64,000 nt of DNA from Cryptomeria japonica (taxonomy: Eukaryota > Streptophyta > Pinopsida > Cupressales > Cupressaceae): the NCBI RefSeq assembly GCF_030272615.1, contig NC_081415.1, forward strand, positions 194,418,695 to 194,482,694, written 5' to 3'. Every line of letters starts with the position of its first letter. The first letter of the stretch is position 1. The notes below the pieces were generated by a model that saw only the letters and a program-made list of their open reading frames with translations, was not told the DNA's origin and searched no databases. Positions 44,851 through 55,640 of the stretch are shown here, in pieces. A program made the position numbers and the translations under genes.

Positions 44851-47475
44851 ATTAACCCTAATTGTAGCATAATCTTAACCCTAAACTTAATCTTATCCTA
44901 ATTTAACCATAAGCCTAAAGTAATTGAATCATAATCACAATCCTAAACCTACTTGAAATTTAATACTAATCATAACTATGATCAAGCACTTATCATAATC
45001 AAACCCTGACCTTGCCAATATTCTTAATCTAGACTCAATTCCTTGACCCTAAACTAACCTTAAACTAACCTAGGTAATCCTAATAATGATGTAAACCCTA
45101 ATTATTATCCTAATCCTAATCTTAAACCCTATCCTAAACCATTACCCTAACCCTAACCATGATTGAAACCCTAAACCTAACCATAGTCCTAGGCACTAAC
45201 TCTATCCATAATCCCAACAATAACACCACTAATGGTGTATGCTAACCCTAATCCTAATCCTAACCATGATGTAAACATTACCATTAATCCTAACACTAAC
45301 CCTTAACCCCAACCATGATGTAAAACATAACCCTAGAGCTATAATACTAATGTTAACACTAAACCTAACCCAAGCCATGATGTAAACCATAACCTTTACC
45401 ATAGTCCTAACCATAACTCTAAACCATTACCTTAATCATAACCTTAACCCTAAGCCTTACCCTAACACTAACCCTAACCTAAACTAATCATAACACTAAA
45501 CCCTAACTCTAAAAATAGGGAATGGCTCTATTGCCCTTAGGATGCACCAATCATATATTACAATGTATTAATAATATATGAAGGGTGTTGATATCTTGAT
45601 GCATCCTAAGGGTTGGATAGTTGTTTCCCTAAAAGTAACCCTAGACCTAACCATGATGTACACCCCAAGCCTATCCATAATTCTAAACAAGATGTAAACC
45701 CTAATCCTAACCATGATGTAAATCCTAATCATAACCATAACAATAATTATAACCCTAAACCTAACAATAACCCAAACCCTAAACCCTAACTCAAGCAATA
45801 AACCTAATGCTAACCATGATTTAAATCCTAACCCTAACAATAACCATGATATAAACACAAACATTAATCCTAACAATGACCCTTAACCTTAAACATAACC
45901 ATGAAGTAAACCTTAACCCTAGCTATAATCCTAACCATAAATGTAACCCTAAGCCTAACCATAAACCTAACCCTAACTTCAACCCCAAACATCATGTAAA
46001 CCATAACCCTAGCCATAATCCTTACCATAACTTTTAATATTAACCCTAATCTAACCATAACAATAAACCCTAACCCTAACAATAATCCTTAGCCTTAACT
46101 CTAAACATCATCCTAACCATAACCCTAACTCTAACCCTAGCCATCATCCTAACTATGACCCTAACCCCAACCATGATGTAAACAGTAAACCTAACCATAA
46201 CACAAACCATCACCCTAATCATAATCCTTAGCCTAAACCTAATCATAACACTAACCTAATCATAATCATAAACCCTAACCCCAACAATAATCCTACCCTA
46301 AACTTAACCCTAACCTGAATTGAACCTTTATCCTAATTTATTCCTAACCTTAATCTAGCCCAAACCCTAATCATAATTGAACTTTAATACTAATTTAACC
46401 CTAACTTTAATTTAATTGAACCATAACCCTAATTCTAACACTAACTTTGATGTAACCCTAAACACAATTGTAACCTTTGCATTATACCCTAGCCATAAAC
46501 TTAACCTTACAAATAAACCCTAACCCTAACCATAATCCTAATCCAAATCCAAACCCTAACCTTGATGGTAACCCTAACCATGATATACACCCTAACCATT
46601 ATCATAAGCCTAACCTTAAACCCTAACCCTAATCATAACCCTAACCATGATGTAAACCTTAACCTTGACCACAATGCTAACCTTAAATTTAATCCAAAAC
46701 ACAACCATAAATCAAATCTTAATCCTAACCATATCCCCAATTATAATTCTAATACTAACTATAACTGTGATCATGCTTACCCTAACCCTACCTTTGATGT
46801 AAACCGTAAACATAACTATAACCATGACACTAAACCCTAACCATGACCATAAGTTTAACTCTAATATTAAACCATAGTCGTTACCCTAACCTTAATCATG
46901 ATATAAACACTAACCTAACTAATAAACCTAACTATCATCCAGACCCTAAATCCTAACCCAATCAATAAACCTAACCCTAACCATGATGTAAATCCTAACC
47001 CTAACAATAACCATGATATAAACACTAACATTAATCCTAACACTAACCCTTAACCTTTACCCTAACCATGATGTAAACCTTAACCCTAGCCATAATCCTA
47101 ACCAAAAATGTAACCCTAAGGCTAACCATAAGCCTAACCTTAACTCCAACCCCAAGCATGATGTAAACCATAACCTTAACCATAATTATTACCATAACTC
47201 TAAACCTTAACCCTAACCTAACCATTACCATAAACCCTAACCCTAATAATAATCATTAGCCCTGACCCTAAACCTAATCCTAACCATAACCATAACTCGA
47301 AACCTATCCCTAATCCTAAGATTAATTCCTATCCATAATCCTAATCCTAACCTTAAACCCTAACCCTAACCCCAACCATAATCATCACCCTAACCCTAAG
47401 CATGATGTAAATCCTAACCTTAAACAATGATGTTGATGATGACCCCAAACCTAATCCTAACCCTAACAACTATTG
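44851..47475 (-). repeat. Degenerate telomere-like array, CCCTAA orientation
   Basis: 2.6 kb of AACCCTAACCCTAA-like words mixed with CCATGATGTAAACC about every 60-100 bp. It includes a higher-order direct duplication: about 45800-46080 recurs at about 46970-47230 (offset 1167 bp at CCATGATATAAAC). The part 45690-46645 is the inverted counterpart of 38522-39400. Plant telomere repeat is CCCTAAA; pure runs are short, so this is an interstitial, old array. Confidence 0.85.
45518..45629. mobile_element. Candidate MITE with TA target duplication, inside the array
   Basis: A 112-bp island unlike the array. Ends GGGAATGG and GTTTCCC are flanked by TA (45516-45517, 45630-45631). Inner inverted repeat CCCTTAGGATGCA near both ends makes imperfect terminal inverted repeats of about 33 bp. 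TA duplication fits Tc1/mariner (Stowaway-like) elements. No coding capacity. Confidence 0.55.
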
Positions 47476-47954
47476 GATTTTCGTCTTGTTGACAGAACAT
47501 TCCTCTTAAGGTGGCAACTGTTGTAAGTCGGTCCCACAATCTGTTTGTGTTTGAATGTGATGTGTAGATAGGTTTGTCCATTATAGGTGGTAATTGATGT
47601 GTAAATATATGCATATATAAATATTAATTTAATAATTAATGCAGTAGGATTAATGTTGAAATTTGCTTTATTAATGTGCTCCTTAAATGTGATTTCTTGA
47701 TCAGAATTGGATTGCATATATTATATTACCTGATCAAGTGTGCTAATATAATAAACATTATCATTTTATTATTTTATTACACAATGTAAATATAAGAATA
47801 CAATATATATTAACATAATATATAACTTATATAATATAAAATAATTTAATAATAATTGAAATATAAGAATTTAACAATAACATATAATTATTTAAATAAT
47901 ATAATAATCATTTAATATATTATTATAATAATATAACATAATATCATAATTATT
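47476..47954. other. AT-rich spacer next to copia LTR
   Basis: Very AT-rich (TATTAATATATAAC-type) from about 47620 on. No ORF supported. The inner part could be the poorly conserved 3' end of the neighbouring LTR. Confidence 0.45.
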
Positions 47955-49132
47955 GAAGTTAAATTATGAAAGTTAACCAAATCAACAAATAAGATCAAAA
48001 CCGCAAAAGCATTCACCGCTTGACACAAAAGGTTTATACGTGGAAAACCCAAATAGGTAAAGCTTTACAATAAGTCATGTTAAGAACTAATTTTGGTTAG
48101 GAATCACCCGGTTAAGGGATTTACAAATATGCCTTGATGAAAAGCACAATACCTTGTTAGGAGTAACCTCACTGGAGGATTTAAGAATCCAAGCTAATGG
48201 ACCACCTTGTTAGAGTATTTAATGAGTAACCAAGCTTGTTAGAGCTTACCCAGTTAAGGGATTTCACTTCTGTTGTAATTGTTAGAAAACAACAGGTTTT
48301 CTTGATCTATCTGAGTAGCACTACATTTGTTTGATCAGATCCTTCTAAGCTTCAATCTGCCTTCACTCAAAGTGCAGATCCATTCACTGGTTAGGTAACT
48401 ACACACTCAATAGGTTTCAATCAATCTTGCCAACAAACTTTACAAACAACTTCATCGACCTTAAATACAAATCAATTAGGTTAATAACACAACAAAAATC
48501 TAATTCTCATCATCGAGAGTACAAACAAGTCGGTACAATCTTGACCATTAGAAATCATGACAATCTCTTCACATTCTTCAAGAAAATTCCAACCGCTCCA
48601 TGATCACCACTTCATCGGACTTTGTAACTCATCACGCGTTGTGCATTAGATGCAATCCACTTTGCTCCTTCCCTAGACAAAAAACAAATGTGCCAAAACC
48701 CATGATCACCACTTCATCGGACTTTATAACTCATCACACATTGTGCATTATATGCAATCCACTTTGCTCCTTCCCTAGACAAAAAAAAACATGCCAAAAC
48801 AATTTGAACATATCCTCATACAATGATCACATGTGTCTCCATCATTGCTGCTTATCAGTTAATAAACCAACAAACTTGATCAGTTAGGGTTTAACAACTG
48901 ATAGGGTTTACCAGTTACATTACATAGAAAGGTTTAACCCTTTACACTGGTTCACCGATTCACCTCACAAACTTTACATATTGGTTTACAACATCTTCCA
49001 CAAAGCTCTTCTTACCGGTTACTAGCCAATATAAAAAACAACAATATTAGCAATAACATCAATACCATTACCGGTTCAATTGACATCACTAACAACATAT
49101 CATTAATGCAATCTCTAGGCAAAATGCCAACA
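47955..49132 (-). repeat. 3' LTR of a second copia-like element
   Basis: On the minus strand it starts TGTTGGCATTTTGCC at 49132 directly after a polypurine tract. Related to the LTR at 3750-4928: shared GTGGAAAACCCAAA, ACCTTGTTAGAG and CAGTTAAGGGATTT words in the same order. A 70-bp piece is duplicated (48597-48665 and 48701-48780, CATGATCACCACTTCATCGG). The far end near 47955 is only estimated from LTR length. Confidence 0.6.
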
Positions 49133-49144
49133 ATCTCCCCCTTT
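49133..49144 (-). other. Polypurine tract of the second copia-like element
   Basis: The minus strand reads AAAGGGGGAGAT immediately before TGTTGGCA, the usual copia arrangement. It shows that this is a 3' LTR and that the element's interior lay at higher coordinates. Confidence 0.7.
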
Positions 49145-49470
49145 GGCATTGATGGCAATACAAATATCAACGCCTCTGATTGCTGTTGAGATTGGTGAAT
49201 AGGAATCTTGGTTTACATTACCAAGTATTCACCTTGCTCTCTCTATCCTCAGCATGCCGCTAGCTCACCTAATCACCTAATTCTTATCTCACTGTGCATC
49301 AACATCATTCTGCAACTTGATGCTCCCCCTATGGAATACATCCACTTCTTCATCAATCCATGTAAAATTCTGCAAGTGGTTCAGGGACCGATGCAATCAG
49401 CATCATGCTCATGGTCAAGAAAAACATGTGCAGTGTTCGCTACAACCATTCATTTCTTATCATCCTTTGG
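49145..49470 (-). pseudogene. 3' internal remnant of the second copia-like element
   Basis: Minus-strand sequence just upstream of the tract, with a second purine run (TAGGGGGAGCATCAAG near 49330) and a short frame WIDEEVDVFHRGSIKLQND. No RT or integrase motif is left. Beyond about 49470 I see no more of the element. Confidence 0.4.
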
Positions 49471-52400
49471 CTCAGGTTTTATTTTCTTATTATTGAGGCA
49501 GACAAACATGCCAGTTTGCAATTTAATTTTTCTTGAACGTCATATCAGTCAACTAACTATTCTTCAAACAAAGTGTAATTTCAATCTTTATATCGTCTCA
49601 TTGTTTTAGATTTTGAAATGTGGTTCAAATATGTTTTTATTGGATAACTTCACTTTTTGTGGATCAATGTCTATTTATCTTTCTTTTTTTTAAAAGGAGT
49701 ATGAAAATCTACGTGACAATAATAAAAGAATATATCTTTAAGATAAGGTTTAATGACAAAATTTATGTTGTAAGCATCTACACGGTGCTGAGTTCAAATC
49801 TTCTACAATACTAAAAAAGACAAAAACAAAATGAAAGATAAGGTTTATGGTAGAGATATTAGAGTAGAGGTAGAGAGAATGTAGATTAGACGTTTGATAA
49901 AATTTTCAAATAAGATATGATTTTTATTAACAATCCAAGTAATTATAATAAAGATATTTTTATTTGGAAGTGTTTTTCTTTTCTTTAATGGATCTTGTAT
50001 TCTTTCAAGGAGATCACAACTATTTTAAATCTATAAGGCTAATATCTATTTTACTTAATGAAATCTAATCAATAACTAGGAGCAACTACAAGGAGCAAGT
50101 AGCAAAATAATTGTAAAATATCATCAAACTAACAACATGACAATCAAAGGGATTAAGCACACACGACAAAGGAAAAACTACCCAAGGACTATAGAAGACC
50201 AACAAAATCAAGACATTGAAATAAAAATGTTCCACTAAGCACTAAACAACCCCATCAAATGAATCCAAACAATAAATTTATTTATTGGTTGGGTTCCTAG
50301 ATTTGATATCATCCCCCAAAGTTGAAAGGAGCAAATCACTAGCCTTCTCTTTGATTCCAATATTCTTCTTTCTTTACATGGACTAGGAAAACCCCATGCA
50401 TTCGAAGATTGAGGAGAAACTTGATACTTCCTATCAATCCTACTTTCTAGTCTTTCTCTCTCACAAGCAACCACTTTATGGCAATTCATTAGAGATGAGA
50501 CTATAATATTGAAGAAAAGTATGGATATTTTTTAATTCTAAAAATGACAACTCTTTTGTTATGTTAAATTTGTTAAACTTTTTCTTATATTCTAAGTCAA
50601 TTTCTTCAGTAGTTCATTTATTTTCTTTATGTATGGCTTGGTTATGTGAAATTTTTGTTGCTTTCCTTCGACTCTTTAATAGCATTTTCTTACTAATTTT
50701 GATAGTTCAAAAATGCTTTTCTTGTAGATCTTGAGACCCATTTTTCCCTTCTTAAGGAGACCCATATCTGAATCATTTATAATAGAGGAGAAGGCTTGGA
50801 ATCCTATATTTATATAGAAATTCAATGATTTATTCACAATGAAATGTCTATGTGTAGTGAGAATGGAAGTTCAAAAGTGTAACTTTTATTTAGATTTTTG
50901 TGTGGTTATTAATCTTTTGATGGATACTTAGAACAAGGGACACCTAGATGTGTTTTATTATGTCATCCTGCTCTCATTTGAAGATGACTCTCTTATTAGG
51001 ATGATCTAATTTAGAGAGGTACTTTCTATTTTTTATTTCCACCACCTAGAGGATATCAAGGATTATATTCTAGACATTGTGAGTTTTGTTGGAAGTTGAA
51101 TTACTAAGGTGTAATAGTGTTGAATTAGAGTATACTAAGTATTCTTTAATTCAAAAGAAAATTGATCTTTCTAATATGTTGTTTATAATATTTATCAATA
51201 TAAAAAGATAAATGGGAATTATGATCCATTGCCTATTGTTACAAGTTTTATGCCTCTATTGTGCAACATTCAAATGATATTTTTAACATTATACATTTCT
51301 TGTTTGTGTGTTAGTTGAAAACTTAAAATGTCATTTCTAATATGAAATTAGTCAATTCAATTTCCTATCTCCATTTCTCGCATCTCTCTATCCTCCTCTA
51401 TTTTCCTATTTCAAATGCATGTTCAATGGCAATCAATTTTTTTCAAGTATTCTTGTAGTAGAAAATGAAATGTAAATAGTTTTTTTTTTCTTTTTTAAAT
51501 TTGGTATTGGAAGTACAAATTATTTGTTAGTATCTAGAGTTAATGTTACCATTTAATCTTAACTTTAGTGTATGCTTTAATATTTTTTTTTGTATATCAT
51601 AGTTTTTTAATCTTCTAATGTTTTATTTTAATGTTTATGTACCTTAATTTTCTCTAAATATTTTTATTCTTTGGTTTTTTTTAATGATTAATCAACACCT
51701 AAACTTGACATGCAAATATTTTATAAATAAATAAGAGATTATTTTAAAGAAAATTTATGTAAGCTTTTCCTATTCTTGATGTAGATTCTATTAAATTTGG
51801 ATTCTAACAAATACAATATAAATTATTATTTACATGAGAATTTTTGGTGATAAAATTGGACCATAACATGAGTTCTTTGTTATGATTTGTTGTATGTCAA
51901 TTTTTTTAATGAATATGAACGTAGAATCATGTTCGATGGTTTAAGAAACAAAAATAATAATGGCAACTAAGTTTGGACAAACTCCAAAGTTGACTAAATT
52001 TATGCATAAATATCTACAAACACTTGTAACTACAACATTTGACATGTTGTTCACTCATTGGTGAGTGCATCCACCAATTATAAAGGACAAATATGAACAC
52101 CTTAAATATATTTAATCTAATCTTCCATCATCATGAAAAAAGTAGCAACCATTGATTACCCAAAGTAACTCAATCCTTCTCGTAGAGAGGCACACCTTTA
52201 ACATAAATATTTAAACAATTATTTTATGCATTGAATATTTTCCATGAGGCTTTCATTTTATAAGACTTTAAATGTGACTTCATTCAAAATTGAGATCAAT
52301 GCACCTTTTTTAGCTTTTTGGTGAGAAGAGAAAGATTGTGCTTGATAGAAATCAGATTGGTTGGTGTAAAGTTAATGAAATTACTATATGAAGTGATGTG

Positions 52401-52740
52401 TTCTCTCTCAAAAATCCATGTGAAAAATAGAAAGTTGAAATGTATAATACCTCTTGTCACTTAGGCTTGGAAAAAAATTACCATAAAGGAAATACGAATC
52501 TAAATATTTATTTGCATTAGTAGTATGAGAGAAGATTGATGATTAAAATAGTTTCCAATTATAAATTATTTATCCTCTAATATAAATTTCATGCTTTCAA
52601 GAATGTGTTTGATATTAGTTAGTTGCCACTAGGGATAAGGGACTCAAACACATCATTGTTGAATGAGATTCTTGTAATTGAATCATGATGCTTAAGAGGG
52701 AGGCTAAACTAGACTAGAAGATTTCCTCTCACATCGCCCA
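49471..52740. other. 3.3 kb AT-rich DNA without recognisable features
   Basis: Short ORFs only, none with motif or similarity inside the window. No RNA gene, LTR or tandem repeat noticed. Confidence 0.55.
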
Positions 52741-52982
52741 GTGTCATGCTCTCCTTCCTACTCTTGGTAATGTTAGCTTGTCATGTGCGGTGGGAGAGAA
52801 ACTATGTGGTAGACAAGATAGTGGAGTTCAACGCGTTTGTTAATAATTTTAAAATTTGTACTCACCTACAAAAAATCCTGATTGTGGCTCATGCCATGAT
52901 TTTGAATGACTCACCTATTACTGATGTATAATCCCAAGATTTCCTTTTTGGTACTTTCCATTCGTGCCCTTTCCTTTCTTGG

Positions 52983-53660
52983 TTGGATGAGGGAGTGGGA
53001 TTTAAATTTTCTTGGCACCATTGTATCCCTCTAACACATTGCTTTCTCATTCTGACTTCAATTTCCTTGGATATGGGTGGTGATTTAAACCAAATTGAAC
53101 TTGGTGAATTCTCTAAATTCAAGAACAATGGGGAGATTTGGAGTAAGGCGATTCAAGGAAATTTGGATTCTTATGTGCAGGGAATGACTAGCCATGATCC
53201 TAAGATCTCTATGGATTTTGTTCAAGCTTGGGATAATGGTGTCATTAAGATTGGGTGTGTTGCCATTGTGGTTTTTATGGAGACCATCACAAAATTTCTT
53301 GGGCTATCCCTTGATGGTGTTTCCTTTCCTAAAAAACCGAAGGGGAGTTATAAGGAGGATTTTGATCGTTTCTTTGTGCCTAGGGAAGGGGTTTCCAAGA
53401 TTCAAAGTGGTTATAAAAAAGGAGAACTTCTTGGTATGTGGAAGGAAGAAACCCTTTTGTTCATGAAGTACTTCACCCTAGATGGAAGGAAAATGAGGTT
53501 TCATCTATAGATTTTCCCCATGCTGATCACCTTCACCATCGGGTAAGAAGGAATTTTCCCTACTGGGTTTTGTCTTCTTTATCCCATTCTATCTCTAAAT
53601 CTATTGTTAAGGGTAAACCCCCTCTCCATCAAGGCCTCATTCATGGGTTGTATGATTTCT
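52983..53660 (+). pseudogene. Unrecognised plant retroelement-type protein, frameshifted
   Basis: Frame one (52983-53510) reads ELGEFSKFKNNGEIW, ISMDFVQAWDNGVIKIG, VVFMETITKFLGLSLDGVSF and LLFMKYFTLDGRKMRFHL. The +2 frame continues with FPHADHLHHRVRRNFPYWV and LSSLSHSISKSIVKGK, so one indel near 53505 splits it. An upstream in-frame piece (52746-52928) ends at TAA. The look (FMKYFTLDGR then HFRH-like and LSSLSHSI) resembles uncharacterised proteins often seen beside plant retrotransposons, from memory only. Function unknown. Confidence 0.45.
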
Positions 53661-54790
53661 ACTTGGCCTTATCCCCTTCCAATGGGATCCCATCTGTTAA
53701 CTCATCAGTCGTACGGGCCTCAAATCTACTCCTGCAAATCGTGCATGAATGAGATGTGGATCCATCTACATCAGCCACATCATCTATCCCTAAGTATATC
53801 CCTGAGAATCTGACACACATATGCTGAATGGGCTCTCTATCGCCAATTGGAGCAACTAATGGCTTATCATCCAGTACAATAGGGTGTGCTAGCAACGCCC
53901 CATGCAAGATGATGGCACTAGTCAATGTCATGGCCTCCTAAAGAGTCTGTAGCTCCATCGACTCTTTTAGCTCTACTAGGACAGCCTGATGCACCTTGGG
54001 TTTGGGTGCTAGGGGCCGATGACTCTCTGGAGCTACTCACCTACGGGCTCCAAGTCTATCTTGGGCAGAGCCGCCATCTCTACCATTAAACTCTCTCATG
54101 TCAGAATAGTTTGGCCACACATTGAGCACAAACTCACATTATACTTTTCTCAAAAATACAATGGCACCTCATAATTATTACAAGGTGGATCATCAAAGAC
54201 CATCCACCACCTCTGCCAAAAAAGATTCTTCATCTGCACATTGGTACAACAATGTATGGGAAACCTCTTTGCATTAAGAGGTAATGCTTGACTAGTTTTA
54301 GGATCAACAAAAAGGGCAAATGTTTGTTGTTTACTACTATTTTTGTTTTTCACTCCCTCGTATGATAACCCATTAGCATAGTATTGATGACACCTATCCG
54401 TAAAGTTTGCCCATTTTGTAATTTTTTTAGAAACAACTATGGAATAATTAGCTAATGTTTCTAGGCTAGTGGTGAGGGATTTATGATTCTCAAGTTTGGA
54501 TGTTTTCAATTTATCAATCATTCTATTTATTTTAAATGTATTTTCGCCTAACTGATAAATTAATTGGTCCTGCCTTCCAGGTGTGCGATCAAAAGGAGGA
54601 ATTGGGGGTGTATCTTATGGATTTTTAGGAGGTGCATTTTGTTGTTCTTATTGTGGATTATCAAAATTTGCTTTTTGAAATAAAAAATGAAAAAACCTAA
54701 TCAAAATTAAAGAAATTAAATTCAAAACGTAAAATAAATTGAACAAACTAGAAATAAAGACAAAAATTAAGAAAAACTAACCTTGATCCA
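53659..54790 (-). pseudogene. Unrecognised minus-strand gene with a candidate short intron
   Basis: An ATG at about 54790 encodes three codons, then a donor AAG/GTTAGT. A T-rich stretch of about 100 nt ends in CAAAAAG near 54679, and joining gives an in-frame start MDQANFDNPQ. The frame passes stops to LENHKSLTTSLETLANYSI, FTDRCHQYYANGLSYEGVK and NLFWQRWWMVFDDPPCNNYE, then YNVSLCSMCGQTIL and LPKIDLEPV near 54040. There a GGTGAGTA donor-like site or frameshift follows, and the sequence continues as KPKVHQAVLVELKESMELQ and HGALLAHPIVLDDKPLVAPI to 53659. Not recognised. Several stops make it a pseudogene. Confidence 0.45.
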
Positions 54791-54905
54791 TAGTGTGTGG
54801 AGGACAAATGAGGAACCCCATTTGCAGTTTCGTGGAGGAAATGGGGAAAAAATGTGGTTGTCATGGGAAAATAAGACCCAGTTTTTTTTTAACTTTTTTT
54901 GACAG

Positions 54906-55110
54906 GTACCGCGTACGCGGTCCTTTAGGGTTTATTAGCACGTACGGGCTCACATTCCTAAAATCAACGTGTACACACTCACTTTCCTAAAAGTAGTGTG
55001 TATGCACTGACTTTCCTAAAAGTAGCATGTACGCACTGACTTTCCTAAAAGCAGTGCATACGCACTAGCTTTTCTAGGTTCAGGAGCTACAGAGCTAAGC
55101 ACGTACGCGC
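54906..55110. repeat. CpG-core repeat cluster with 29-bp tandem units
   Basis: Begins with the perfect 14-bp palindrome ACCGCGTACGCGGT (54908-54921). Then about four units of 29 bp (starts 54982, 55011, 55040), each CTTTCCTAAAAGTAG plus a GTGTACGCACTGA-like half. The cluster ends with AGCACGTACGCGCTG near 55099. It lies upstream of the minus-strand gene start. Confidence 0.7.
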
Positions 55111-55349
55111 TGCTTGTTTTTCACATTTTTTTTGGGTGGTGCCACTTTTCTTACCACCATCTTTGTGCACATACCCTTACTAGATTGCAAAGAAAAACAT
55201 TCATAGCACACACGCATAGATCAGGAAATCTATAAACTGCTTCTTGTATTAACTCCAAAGAATGTATTTCAAAACTACTCAAATTCATAACAATAATCTA
55301 AAATCTCTAAGTGGGCAATCAAAATTTATAATTTATAGAGTTTCCTGTG

Positions 55350-55640
55350 ACTGTGTGAGTATTACAAAAATAGTGCTGCATGAGCCAACACTTTGTAATC
55401 ATGCAAAAATGCAAGTCTCTGCCTTGAACTACAATTAACTACTACAAAACTGCGACTGGGTGAGCATTACGAAAATAGTGCTACATGAGCCAACACTTTG
55501 TTATCATGAAAAATGCAAGTTGTTACCTGTGAACTCCACTTAGCTTTTATGAAACTGTGATTGGGTGAGCATTACGAAAATGGTGTTGCATGAACCAACA
55601 CTTCGTAATCATGCAAAAATAATGCCCAAAAAGCAAGTGT
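55350..55640. repeat. Three tandem units of about 105 bp, each with a hairpin
   Basis: Units start near 55350, 55455 and 55560 (TGGGTGAGCATTACGAAAAT, then CCAACACTTTGTAATCATG). In units 1 and 3 the stem changes in step: ATTACAAA/TTTGTAAT and ATTACGAA/TTCGTAAT. Unit 2 has one mismatch and one G-T pair. The minus strand of this motif (ATTACAAAGTG) is shared with the hairpins of B. Confidence 0.7.

Noticed and set aside
44851-47475. True chromosome end
   Set aside because: Words are highly degenerate, mixed with CCATGATGTAAA, and flanked on both sides by retroelement DNA; arrays face each other in inverted orientation.
53604-53813. Plus-strand 69-aa ORF after the frameshift
   Set aside because: Out of frame with the better supported +2 reading and overlapped by the minus-strand gene.
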